64,000 bases of DNA from Parapedobacter tibetensis (GTDB lineage: Bacteria; Bacteroidota; Bacteroidia; Sphingobacteriales; Sphingobacteriaceae). The position numbers were made by a program, and so were the translations under genes. This document shows, one piece after another, positions 8,901 through 16,368 of this stretch (the first letter of the stretch is position 1; each line of letters opens with the position of its first letter). The notes under the pieces are model-generated. The model saw only the letters and a list, made by a program, of their open reading frames with translations. It was not told where the DNA came from and searched no databases. The stretch spans positions 186,001 through 250,000 of the forward strand of contig NZ_JAMKQJ010000004.1 in assembly GCF_024643205.1 (NCBI RefSeq), in the 5' to 3' direction.

Positions 8901-10185
8901 ACCCGATATCGCATTGATCCGCAAGTACCTCAACGGGGAGCTGAGCCCACGTGAGATGTATGAAATGGAGCGGCAGGCGCAGGACGACCCCCTGCTGATG
9001 GATATCATCATGGGCATGGAGCATGGCGAACTAGGAGAGCATGATGCCAATTTATCGGACATCCACAAGCGAATCGAACAGCGTGTAAAACAGGGAGGCA
9101 AAAAGGCAAACATGGTGTTATGGTGGCGTTGGGGAGCAGCCGCATCGGTTGTTTTCCTATTAGCCATAGGTGGTGCATTATGGTTGTTCCGCGAGCAGCC
9201 AACACCAATGGAAGAACGTATTGCGCAGCAGGCCCCGTTGCAAAAACAAGAAGAAACAGCTCCCGATACGCCAGCTGAAAAAGCCACCCGTGCCCCTGTT
9301 GCAGCTGAAAGCGAGGTTGCCGATAGTCCACAGGTACTGGCAGCACGACCAGCACCAAAACAATCAGAAGAATCCATTCCCCCATCCGCAGACACACGCT
9401 TAGCAAGCCGCAAGATGGCTGATACTTCACCTACGAGGTTGGCTGCTTTACGCCCCATGGAGCAAGTCCGGCTTCGCGGTGTGAATGACACGCTGGGCGA
9501 AGCACAGGTTGCAGATTACATGGCCCAAAAGAAAGAAAATGCTGTGGCTTACTTATCAGCCATCAACACACCCGACTCCCCAAATCTAACCGAGGCATTA
9601 ACAGGTCGCGTGGCCGGTGTATCCATAAGGGGAACCAAGGAACAGCCAGCCTTTACCGGAACTGTAGTGGACAGGGAAACGAATGAACCGTTAGCCGGAG
9701 CTACCATAAGGCTCCGCGATGGCAGCTATACCATCATGACCGATTCGACGGGTAAGTTTACCGTCGGCAGGGAAGCCAAGGCACAAATGGAAGCCATGAT
9801 GATTGGTTATAAAAGTCGGCAAATCAACCTAACCGATAATGATAGCCTCATCATCGGGTTGGAGTCGGATAAACAGACACTTAGTGAAGTAGTGGTAGTA
9901 GGCTACGATCCCATCAAGCAAAAGAAGAAAGCCGAACCAAGGATAGGCTGGGAAGCCTATAATCAATACCTCAAGGACCATGCGCGCAGCCATGATGACC
10001 AAAATGGCATTGTTAAGTTGGCCTTCATGTTGGATGCTGAAGGCAACCCCATCAATATCCGCATCGTGAACGGCCTTAACGACGACTTGGATCAACAAGC
10101 GATCCAACTGGTGCGCGATGGCTCAACGTGGGTGCTGGGCAATGACGAAAGCCAAGAAATCCAATTGAAAATTAGGTTCCATTGA
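8887..10185 (+). CDS. Membrane anti-sigma-like protein with SusC-plug-like and TonB-C-like segments
   Basis: 432 aa mosaic. Residues 1-70 look like an anti-sigma cytosolic domain (LIRKYLNGELSPREMYEMER); 76-101 form one transmembrane helix; 105-230 are a Pro/Ala/Glu-rich linker. Then come LTGRVAGVSIRG (~238), a carboxypeptidase-like beta-sandwich (~257-325), LSEVVVVGY (~334) and an end resembling a TonB C-terminal domain (~368-432: IVKLAFMLDAEGNP, LDQQAIQLVRDG). Thus motifs of both a TonB receptor and its energiser occur in one chain. It overlaps the sigma gene by 14 nt and probably senses periplasmic state for it. Role inferred from architecture. Confidence 0.75.
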   Translation: MKKHKPDIALIRKYLNGELSPREMYEMERQAQDDPLLMDIIMGMEHGELGEHDANLSDIHKRIEQRVKQGGKKANMVLWWRWGAAASVVFLLAIGGALWLFREQPTPMEERIAQQAPLQKQEETAPDTPAEKATRAPVAAESEVADSPQVLAARPAPKQSEESIPPSADTRLASRKMADTSPTRLAALRPMEQVRLRGVNDTLGEAQVADYMAQKKENAVAYLSAINTPDSPNLTEALTGRVAGVSIRGTKEQPAFTGTVVDRETNEPLAGATIRLRDGSYTIMTDSTGKFTVGREAKAQMEAMMIGYKSRQINLTDNDSLIIGLESDKQTLSEVVVVGYDPIKQKKKAEPRIGWEAYNQYLKDHARSHDDQNGIVKLAFMLDAEGNPINIRIVNGLNDDLDQQAIQLVRDGSTWVLGNDESQEIQLKIRFH

Positions 10186-10305
10186 GTAGCATATGTTCCG
10201 TTCACTCGCGATTTGTCCAAATTTGAACAAGCCTTTGATTTTAAGCCCACTCCATACGAGGAAGGCATCAAGGCGACGGCAACATGGTTTTTGCAAAACG
10301 ACTAA
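10186..10305 (+). pseudogene. C-terminal relic of an NAD-dependent epimerase/dehydratase
   Basis: Immediately after the stop at 10185 the same frame reads VAYVPFTRDLSKFEQAFDF and then KPTPYEEGIKATATWF before TAA at 10303. The pattern F.fKPT..EEGIk.T..WF is the end of sugar-nucleotide epimerases of the extended SDR type. There is no start or Rossmann fold, so about 39 codons remain of a gene of roughly 320 codons. Confidence 0.5.
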
Positions 10306-10317
10306 AAACATTTTTCG

Positions 10318-10347
10318 TTTGAAATCCTAAAAAAAACCTTATTTTTG
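10318..10347 (+). promoter_or_regulatory. tRNA-Ser promoter (TTTG - 18 nt - TATTTTTG)
   Basis: TTTG at 10318-10321 and TATTTTTG at 10340-10347 match the Bacteroidetes -33/-7 elements with suitable spacing, and lie just upstream of the tRNA at 10365. Confidence 0.65.
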
Positions 10348-10364
10348 CGGGCCCAGAGACCCAA

Positions 10365-10455
10365 GGAGAGGTGTCAGAGTGGTCGAATGAGCACGCCTGG
10401 AAAGTGTGTATACGGGCTAACCGTATCGAGGGTTCGAATCCCTCCCTCTCCGCCA
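10365..10455 (+). tRNA. tRNA-Ser (GGA anticodon)
   Basis: Acceptor stem GGAGAGG pairs with CCTCTCC; G discriminator and encoded CCA at 10453-10455. The anticodon stem CACGC/GTGTG encloses loop CTGGAAA, anticodon GGA. A long variable arm and GGTTCGAATCC T-arm complete a class II serine tRNA of 91 nt. Confidence 0.95.
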
Positions 10456-10464
10456 AGCAATCAA

Positions 10465-10498
10465 TGTCCCCGCCCTATAGGCGGGGCATTTTTGTTTT
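10465..10498 (+). terminator. Terminator after tRNA-Ser
   Basis: Stem CCCCGCC (10468-10474) and GGCGGGG (10480-10486) with loop CTATA, followed by CATTTTTGTTTT. Confidence 0.85.
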
Positions 10499-10647
10499 GG
10501 AGCAAGGCCAAGCGTTAACTTGAGCTAATCCCGACCACGTTTACCAAGCACCAGCTTCGGAAAAGCGGAAGAACTAAAAAAGAAGTAAACGGAAACGAGC
10601 GGCTTCTTTTGCTTGAACAGCTTCCCCATTTTATTTTCGTCTACTTT

Positions 10648-11391
10648 TTAATACAGACCAACTAACGAATTTTCGGCCTTGATGCCTGTTACCAAGCCTT
10701 CTACTTTTCTATAACCAACTGAATATAAAATCCCAGCCATACTGATTCTTTTTACACCACAGGTGGCGAGTAAAGGAACGGAGGAGAGTTTGGAGACACC
10801 CACTACATTTAAGGGCAGTGAAATGGCGGAGACAATTTCTTTGATTGTTTCTGTATCCTGCACACCGGTAACAAATAAACCATCAGCACCCGCATCCTTA
10901 TAGAGCCCGGCCCTAACTATGATCGTTTCCACAGGATTGGGCCGTTTCATGAGAATGACGTCGGTCCTGGCATTGATAAACAATTGTTGGTTGGTCTGCT
11001 GTAGATAGTTCCTTATGGCGTGCAATTTTCTAAGGAAGATATCTTCACCCTGATTGTCTTCCAGATTAATGCCCACTGCACCTGTATCGATTATCTGTTG
11101 GATGTGCTGATTCAAAATCTTGAGGTTATCGCTATATCCCCGTTCCATATCGATTGATAATGGAATGCTGGTTACGGCCTTTATCCGCTGCACCATATAA
11201 AGCAGTTCAGCAAAGGGTATATGCTCTCCATCCTTATAACCCAGCGAATCCGCTATAGCCCCACTTGAGGTAGCTATAGCATCGAATCCTACTTTCTCTA
11301 TAATCTGGGCACTTCTGGCATTCCAGACATTAGCGATCACTAAGGGGTGCTCCCGATGATGGAGATCGTAAAATGTTTGATAATGATTCAT
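10648..11391 (-). CDS. Isocitrate lyase/PEP mutase family protein
   Basis: Cytosolic alpha/beta-barrel enzyme of the PEP mutase/isocitrate lyase superfamily, 247 aa. Seen motifs are VWNARSAQ near the N-terminus, IATSSGAIADSLGY, PLSIDMERGY (metal-binding Asp on strand 3), GAVGINLED and INARTDV. This small subfamily is common next to unrelated genes and its reaction is usually unknown: C-C or P-C bond chemistry on a 2-oxoacid is likely from the family. It runs toward tRNA-Ser; the SRPBCC gene upstream ends 20 nt before it, so the two may be cotranscribed. Confidence 0.85.
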   Translation of the reverse strand: MNHYQTFYDLHHREHPLVIANVWNARSAQIIEKVGFDAIATSSGAIADSLGYKDGEHIPFAELLYMVQRIKAVTSIPLSIDMERGYSDNLKILNQHIQQIIDTGAVGINLEDNQGEDIFLRKLHAIRNYLQQTNQQLFINARTDVILMKRPNPVETIIVRAGLYKDAGADGLFVTGVQDTETIKEIVSAISLPLNVVGVSKLSSVPLLATCGVKRISMAGILYSVGYRKVEGLVTGIKAENSLVGLY

Positions 11392-11411
11392 GTTGTTTTT
11401 AAATCTAAAAG

Positions 11412-11855
11412 TTAATAAGGAAAATCGGGGGTTCCGATGCCTGTGGTTATCAGATTTTTCAAGCTAATATTGATATAACCGGCCCACCCCTTGGAACAGC
11501 CCTGGAAGCACGAAAATTGCGGAACCAAGCCACTATGTATGAATCGTAACTTTGTTTGAGTACCACTGCGAGAAATTTCAAAGTTAACCGTCGTGCCAGT
11601 CCATTCGTACTGGTCTTCGTTCCACGGCATGTAGCTACCGCTAACCTGCCACCCCACTTTCTGATCGGGAACAGTTTCAATAATTCTAAGTGCCCACCAA
11701 TGTGACCCGAAATCAACCATAAATTCATCATGGAGATTGACAGTGTTTCCCTTGGTGGTTGCCGACCACCAAGCCCGAACATTATTAACAGCATTGAATA
11801 CTTCTTGAGGCGATTGATCAACCAAAATTGTTGTGCTGAAATCTTGATTTTCCAT
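11412..11855 (-). CDS. SRPBCC-domain protein (AHSA1/START-like)
   Basis: 147 aa with the helix-grip pattern of the SRPBCC superfamily: an N-terminal strand FSTTILVDQSPQEVFNAV, then VRAWW, GSHWWALRI, VGWQVSGSY, and a C-terminal helix starting around CSKGWAGYINISLKNL. These are small hydrophobic-ligand or chaperone-activator-like folds; no specific ligand can be deduced. It sits 20 nt upstream of the PEP-mutase-like gene on the same strand. Confidence 0.8.
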   Translation of the reverse strand: MENQDFSTTILVDQSPQEVFNAVNNVRAWWSATTKGNTVNLHDEFMVDFGSHWWALRIIETVPDQKVGWQVSGSYMPWNEDQYEWTGTTVNFEISRSGTQTKLRFIHSGLVPQFSCFQGCSKGWAGYINISLKNLITTGIGTPDFPY

Positions 11856-11875
11856 AATAGTTAGTATTATCCGGT

Positions 11876-12027
11876 CTAATTGACAATTATTCCGGCGGTT
11901 AAATTTAAAATGGTTCCGGTAATGGCCTTACCAAAAACACTGCTGCTTTTGCTAGGTCATTAATGGAGGTGAGATGTTTCGTATGAGTCTTACTTTCCAT
12001 GGCTACTTTTTCTTTTAATCTATCCAT
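11876..12027 (-). pseudogene. Frameshifted C-terminal relic of a short-chain dehydrogenase
   Basis: On the minus strand one frame reads ..LTSINDLAKAAVFLV and, after a one-base shift, KAITGTILNLTAGIIVN and a TAG at 11878-11876. Together these equal the end of an SDR (dlAkaavFLaSd.a.ItGTilnltaG). No nucleotide-binding GxxxGxG part is present nearby, so only a broken 3' end survives. Confidence 0.6.
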
Positions 12028-12133
12028 ATTGACTAATTGAGATAAAAAAACATTACAAAAGTATAGTGAAACAATGATCTTGAAAGGGGGATAATAAGAC
12101 AATTTGACGGGCTGATTTAGACAGGTGTAATAG

Positions 12134-12141
12134 TAACTTTG
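12134..12141 (+). promoter_or_regulatory. Orphan -7 element (TAACTTTG)
   Basis: A perfect TAnnTTTG match on the plus strand. Downstream ATG 12156 opens only four codons before a stop, and no plus-strand gene follows; this looks like the surviving promoter of a deleted gene. Confidence 0.35.
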
Positions 12142-12184
12142 CAGAAAAAACCTAATGAAGCATATTTAAACATTCCAATATAGG

Positions 12185-12230
12185 TTCTATGCTGAAAAAC
12201 TCACCGGTAAAGTTGTTTTTCAGCATAGAA
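12185..12230. repeat. Perfect 16-bp inverted repeat
   Basis: TTCTATGCTGAAAAAC at 12185-12200 and its exact complement at 12215-12230, separated by 14 nt. It lies 128 nt past the 3' end of the minus-strand lipoprotein gene and is not followed by a T run on either strand, so it is an unusual terminator; it could be a protein site or a mobile-element scar. The rest of 12027-12357 holds no gene. Confidence 0.6.
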
Positions 12231-12357
12231 GACAGCCCCTTTTGGTTTTTATCGTTGGGAAGCATTAGCTTCAGCATAAGCAGAAAAAGCAATAAGCGGA
12301 GCAAATGGCTTCATTTGGCCCGAAGCCTCCTCCACAAAGGGTAGCCTTCATGGCTAA

Positions 12358-13680
12358 TCAGAAAATGAAATTCGTCCAACCAATCATCCAATCGCTATGC
12401 CTTTCCGGCAATGCCCCAATAGCGTCTGTGCCATCAAAGGCCAATGTAACCGGTGAATTGGGAGCATTGTACCAGGGTTGCCCCATCCCGAGTCTGGAAG
12501 CCTTTGCTGCCACGCTGAACGTGCTTCGTCTGCCCCAGTATTCACCTACCTGCCAAGTAATGGCATCCCTGAGTCCGTGCACAACTACGTCCGTCAGTGT
12601 GGAACCATCCGCATCCGTATTTTCATCGAATACCATACCTTTCGGGTATCCAGTAATGATGGAGTTCTCCAGTTTCAGTGCGGCACCGTTCCGCAGCGCA
12701 ATGCCGTGGCCCAAACCGGGATCCATGGTACCCAGCATCTCCGTGCCGATAACGGTGAAGTGCATCAGCACGGGGTGAGTCCTTGGCTCGGCATCATAGC
12801 GATCTGCATGGTTATCCAACTCGATACCGTGGGCGTCTGGAAGACCGGTCACGCTGTTCATCGAATGCCCGCTATTACAGTCGGCCACGGCCAGGGCATA
12901 GCGGATGGTGCCGCGGTAGCCGCTGTCAAAATCGAACTGGTCATCCCGCGAAGCAAGGGCCACTAAGTGCGAAGCATTGACCGTTCCTCCGAAAAACTCG
13001 AACCCGTCATCCAGCGCATAGGATACCTGGATGTGGTCGACAGTGGTACTCCTACCCACACCGCCCAAGGTCAGCGCATTCACTTCATTGTCGAGGGATT
13101 TATCAAAACCGGCATATTCAATTCGCACATACCGGATGACACCTCGGTCGTCGTTCTCATCGCGGCCGCCATAGCGGAAAGCCGGCTCATCGGGCAACCC
13201 TTCTACGGCCCGTTCGCCTCCGGGGTCGTTGATGGGTGCATTTCCAAGGATTACCAGGCCTCCAAAATCCCCCGACGAACCTACGGTATAGGGGTCACCA
13301 TCCAGCAGGTAACGACTGGTCATCACAATGGGTGCGTCGCCAGTGCCAATCGCATGGATGCGGCCGTCACGAGCAACCACCAGCACGCCTTTGGGTTCAC
13401 CGGGGGTTTGGATGGTCGATTTGATGTGAGTACCTGATTCGATGGTCAGCGTTGCACCCATCCGCACAGTAACCACCCCATCTATTTCCCAGACATGCGC
13501 CGCATCCCAGGTCATGTTGCCGGTAATATCTCCGCTTATCGTCACCACGGGCAGCGCCAATGCGGCATAATCGGGTGCCGCAGGGCTGTACGGATCGAGC
13601 GGAAATTGCTCAACTTCTTCGCAGGCCGCGAGCCAAAGCATGGCAAATGGGATTATGAACAGAATGGGATGTCGGGACAT
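12358..13680 (-). CDS. Outer-membrane lipoprotein, beta-helix-like
   Basis: 440 aa with a lipoprotein signal (lipobox LAAC, Cys at residue 20). The body repeats the pattern of the two larger lipoproteins upstream: TLTIESGT, KGVLVVARDGRI.A.GT, FGGLVILGNAP, VIRYVRIEYAG, LTLGGVGRSTTVDHIQVSYALDDGFEFFGGTVNASHLVA, DDQFDFDSGYRGTIRYAL. Regular short strands suggest a right-handed parallel beta-helix on the cell surface. It is the last gene of the FecIR-TonB-receptor locus. Divergent from the other two, it lacks their NNDNSG and GRPC segments. Ligand unknown. Confidence 0.75.
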   Translation of the reverse strand: MSRHPILFIIPFAMLWLAACEEVEQFPLDPYSPAAPDYAALALPVVTISGDITGNMTWDAAHVWEIDGVVTVRMGATLTIESGTHIKSTIQTPGEPKGVLVVARDGRIHAIGTGDAPIVMTSRYLLDGDPYTVGSSGDFGGLVILGNAPINDPGGERAVEGLPDEPAFRYGGRDENDDRGVIRYVRIEYAGFDKSLDNEVNALTLGGVGRSTTVDHIQVSYALDDGFEFFGGTVNASHLVALASRDDQFDFDSGYRGTIRYALAVADCNSGHSMNSVTGLPDAHGIELDNHADRYDAEPRTHPVLMHFTVIGTEMLGTMDPGLGHGIALRNGAALKLENSIITGYPKGMVFDENTDADGSTLTDVVVHGLRDAITWQVGEYWGRRSTFSVAAKASRLGMGQPWYNAPNSPVTLAFDGTDAIGALPERHSDWMIGWTNFIF

Positions 13681-13836
13681 TTTATTGTTTATGATGACTT
13701 AGCTTCCTGCTCGATGTAGGTCAGCCAGTCTGGGGTCAATGCTTCTTCCGATGCGAATAAGATTTTGGACACGGTACTTCTTCTCAATTTGTTTTAAAGG
13801 AATCGTATAGGAGAATGAATTGATTATCGAAACTGA

Positions 13837-15303
13837 CTAGTTACAGCAGAACTCTGGATTGAAGTCCGTCCAGCCTGCTGTCCAGATGGTTCCGCCACTT
13901 GGCTGAAACGCACCTTTATAGGTTGTTGTTCCGTTTCCAAATGCAGGAGATCCTCCGTTACGAGGCAATAAATATGCTGGATTATAGGAAGCAGCGTTCG
14001 AACAGTTGTAGAAAGGCGTTCCACCAAGTGGGTGTCCCAATTGCAGATAATTATTAGCTGTACTCGTTCCCTGATTGATAATGTTTCCCACCCATGTTGA
14101 TGGAGGATTAGGTGGAGTTGGTGAAGCTGGGAGATGATCATCGGCAAACCCGAGAAGTACATTATTGCTGAATATGCTTCCAGTTGATGACGTACCTACG
14201 AAATCAGCACCAGTAGGAAATCCTCCAATAATTGAATATTGAATATCCAAAGAGGTACCCCTTCTCCAACGATTTCCTCTGAGCAGGTCACTTGAAGTGG
14301 TATTATACCCCAATAACGTGAAGTGGCGCAATGTTGGCCCCGTCAATGGAGTAGCTCCTGATCCAGAGCCATCATTGTCTGACTCGATACCATTGGAATC
14401 TGAGTTTCCACCACTGGTACTGTGAGTCGAATTGGGATCTTTCAGACCAATGGCGTAATCAATCGTTCCATTATAACCAAAGTCAAAATCGAAGTCGTCA
14501 TCACTCGTACCGATGGCTACCAAGTGATCGGCATTCACCGTGCCTCCGAAGAAGGCAAAAGCATCGGTCGAACTATAAGATACCTGAATGTGGGATAGTG
14601 TGGTACCCGAACCCACTCCTCCCAGTGTCAAACCACTTAGAACATTGGTTTCCGTTAACTTATCACCAGGAAATTCGATCCTGACATATTTAAGAATCCC
14701 TGAATTATCATTGTTAATATTGTTTGACACGCCACCGTATGTTATATCAGCTCCAGCCGGTTGTGCAATTCCATCAATTCGTACAGAAAAGGTTCTATTT
14801 GTAGAGGCCCTTCCGATGATGACAATACCCCCAAAACTTCCTGCTGTATTGCAAGAATTGCTTTTGCAGCCTACTCGCTGCGGAGTAGTAAATACAATAG
14901 GCTCATTAGGAGTTCCTTCGGCAATAAGTTTCGCCGTTCTGGGTACGACCAATACACCAGCCATATCTTGAGGACCATATAATGGATCGTCATAACGCTT
15001 AGTTGCCCCCGTTACCACTATAGTTCCGGGAGCGATAGTCAGCGTTTGTCCGGGACGAACATAAGAAATCCCGTCCAAAAGCCAATTATTGGTGTTTGAA
15101 AGCGAGCTTATCGTAATAAGACCATTCGCATCTACGGGGATAGGAACACAGGGCCGTCCATTGCTCAATGCGCCGGCTGTAGTTGACCGGTTGAAGTCTC
15201 CACTGTCATGGAGTTTATTCTTTTTACAACAGGTAAATCCAATTGTCGTGATAATTGCAAAACATGCTATTAATCCGATCCGTTTGAGAGTTTCTTTAAA
15301 CAT
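13837..15303 (-). CDS. Outer-membrane lipoprotein, beta-helix-like (paralogue of 16369-17829)
   Basis: 488 aa, lipobox around FTCC, mature protein starting with Cys-Lys-Lys-Asn. It carries GRPCVPIPVDANG, strands such as PGQTLTIAPGTIVVTGATK, VLVVPRTAKLIAEGT, and an Asp-rich DDDFDFDFGYNGTIDYAIGLKDP that could bind calcium. It ends WTDFNPEFCCN, shared with its paralogue. DNA 14387-14439 equals 16913-16965 over 53 bp, although the genes differ elsewhere. Predicted surface protein working with the TonB receptor of the locus; function not known. Confidence 0.75.
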   Translation of the reverse strand: MFKETLKRIGLIACFAIITTIGFTCCKKNKLHDSGDFNRSTTAGALSNGRPCVPIPVDANGLITISSLSNTNNWLLDGISYVRPGQTLTIAPGTIVVTGATKRYDDPLYGPQDMAGVLVVPRTAKLIAEGTPNEPIVFTTPQRVGCKSNSCNTAGSFGGIVIIGRASTNRTFSVRIDGIAQPAGADITYGGVSNNINNDNSGILKYVRIEFPGDKLTETNVLSGLTLGGVGSGTTLSHIQVSYSSTDAFAFFGGTVNADHLVAIGTSDDDFDFDFGYNGTIDYAIGLKDPNSTHSTSGGNSDSNGIESDNDGSGSGATPLTGPTLRHFTLLGYNTTSSDLLRGNRWRRGTSLDIQYSIIGGFPTGADFVGTSSTGSIFSNNVLLGFADDHLPASPTPPNPPSTWVGNIINQGTSTANNYLQLGHPLGGTPFYNCSNAASYNPAYLLPRNGGSPAFGNGTTTYKGAFQPSGGTIWTAGWTDFNPEFCCN

Positions 15304-15439
15304 AAGTTTTAATTTTAAAATTATTTATAAATATACTTCTGCATCATTTGTTCGTACAAACCATACCGTCGTCAGGATGAATAGGAGCCATGTATAATTC
15401 AATTTCTGTTACTTTATTATCATATATAGCAAGTGTCAA

Positions 15440-16270
15440 TTAATCGCTAAACAGAACCTTTGGCTCAATATCATAATACGTTCCTCCGTAAGCTAAATGC
15501 TCCTCAGACTCACCCCATTGTTCATAGGGAATTAGATACACGGTAAATACGGCTTTTTGTGCATTTGGATATTCAAATTCAGGAAAGAAAGCAAAACTTG
15601 ATATATACAGCCGTCCTCCGTGGTTTAGGACATCCATGCCTGTATTAGAATCCCTGAAGGCAAATAGAATACTTCCGGTGAAGTCACCACCAGTCGGTTT
15701 GGGAATCAACCGATACGATTCATCACCCAAGTTCCGTCCAACGTCTTCAAGCATTGCCAATTCTTCATATGACAACTCAAATGTCTCCAAATTGAATTTC
15801 TCACCCATTACAATGATATCGATTTTTTCAAAGGGCAATAGATCAAATGAATAATTGGCCAGCTTCATTTTGTAAAATCCTTCAGGTGCGGCCTCTTCAT
15901 CGGCTTGTTCATTGGGATCGAGAAATGCCACTGGGGCGTCGATTGTTGGTTGGAATACCAGAAAGGTTTCTGGATGGGATGCAATCACTTGTACCGTTTT
16001 CTCCCCCAAGACTTTGCCGGTCCTTTTATTATAAAACTCAAAGCTTGCTTCCCCTTCTGGAACCTTTACCATGCCTGTGCCTCCTTGCCAAGCTATTGGC
16101 TCCCCTTTATATTTTATACTCAAATCAGTATTCAATACACTTTGGTTCTGGAAATACACATTGCCAAATGTGACAAACCCATCTTCGTAGTTCTGTTTTT
16201 GACAGGAATAGAAACTAACGACGCAGCAAAGAATCCAGAAACCACCAAACATGTAAAATCTTTTTTTCAT
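15440..16270 (-). CDS. Lipoprotein of unknown function
   Basis: 276 aa with a lipoprotein signal peptide (FWILCCVVSFYSC, acylated Cys probably residue 23). The mature part is beta-rich and acidic (DPNEQADEEAAPEGFY) with no family I recognise. It lies between the two large beta-helix-like lipoprotein genes on the same strand, 98 nt after the upstream one with a hairpin in between, so it is probably another surface component of the TonB-receptor locus. Confidence 0.6.
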   Translation of the reverse strand: MKKRFYMFGGFWILCCVVSFYSCQKQNYEDGFVTFGNVYFQNQSVLNTDLSIKYKGEPIAWQGGTGMVKVPEGEASFEFYNKRTGKVLGEKTVQVIASHPETFLVFQPTIDAPVAFLDPNEQADEEAAPEGFYKMKLANYSFDLLPFEKIDIIVMGEKFNLETFELSYEELAMLEDVGRNLGDESYRLIPKPTGGDFTGSILFAFRDSNTGMDVLNHGGRLYISSFAFFPEFEYPNAQKAVFTVYLIPYEQWGESEEHLAYGGTYYDIEPKVLFSD

Positions 16271-16293
16271 TTCTTTATTTCAGTTATTATATA

Positions 16294-16322
16294 ACCAAGG
16301 TGGCCCATTGTGCCACCTTGGT
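16294..16322 (-). terminator. Intercistronic hairpin
   Basis: ACCAAGGTGGC and GCCACCTTGGT around a 7-nt loop, a perfect 11-bp stem. It lies between the stop of the 16369-17829 gene and the next start on the minus strand. No T run follows, so it may limit read-through or protect the 3' end of the upstream transcript rather than stop it fully. Confidence 0.6.
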
Positions 16323-16368
16323 CTATCATTTAAATTACATTACCAATGCACGTACATGCTTTTGTTTT

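Noticed and set aside
12185..12230. Ends of an insertion sequence
   Set aside because: There is no transposase frame or target duplication; kept only as an inverted repeat of unknown origin.
12478..13437. Overlapping plus-strand frames of 65-162 aa
   Set aside because: All lie antisense to the lipoprotein gene at 12358-13680 and carry no motif.
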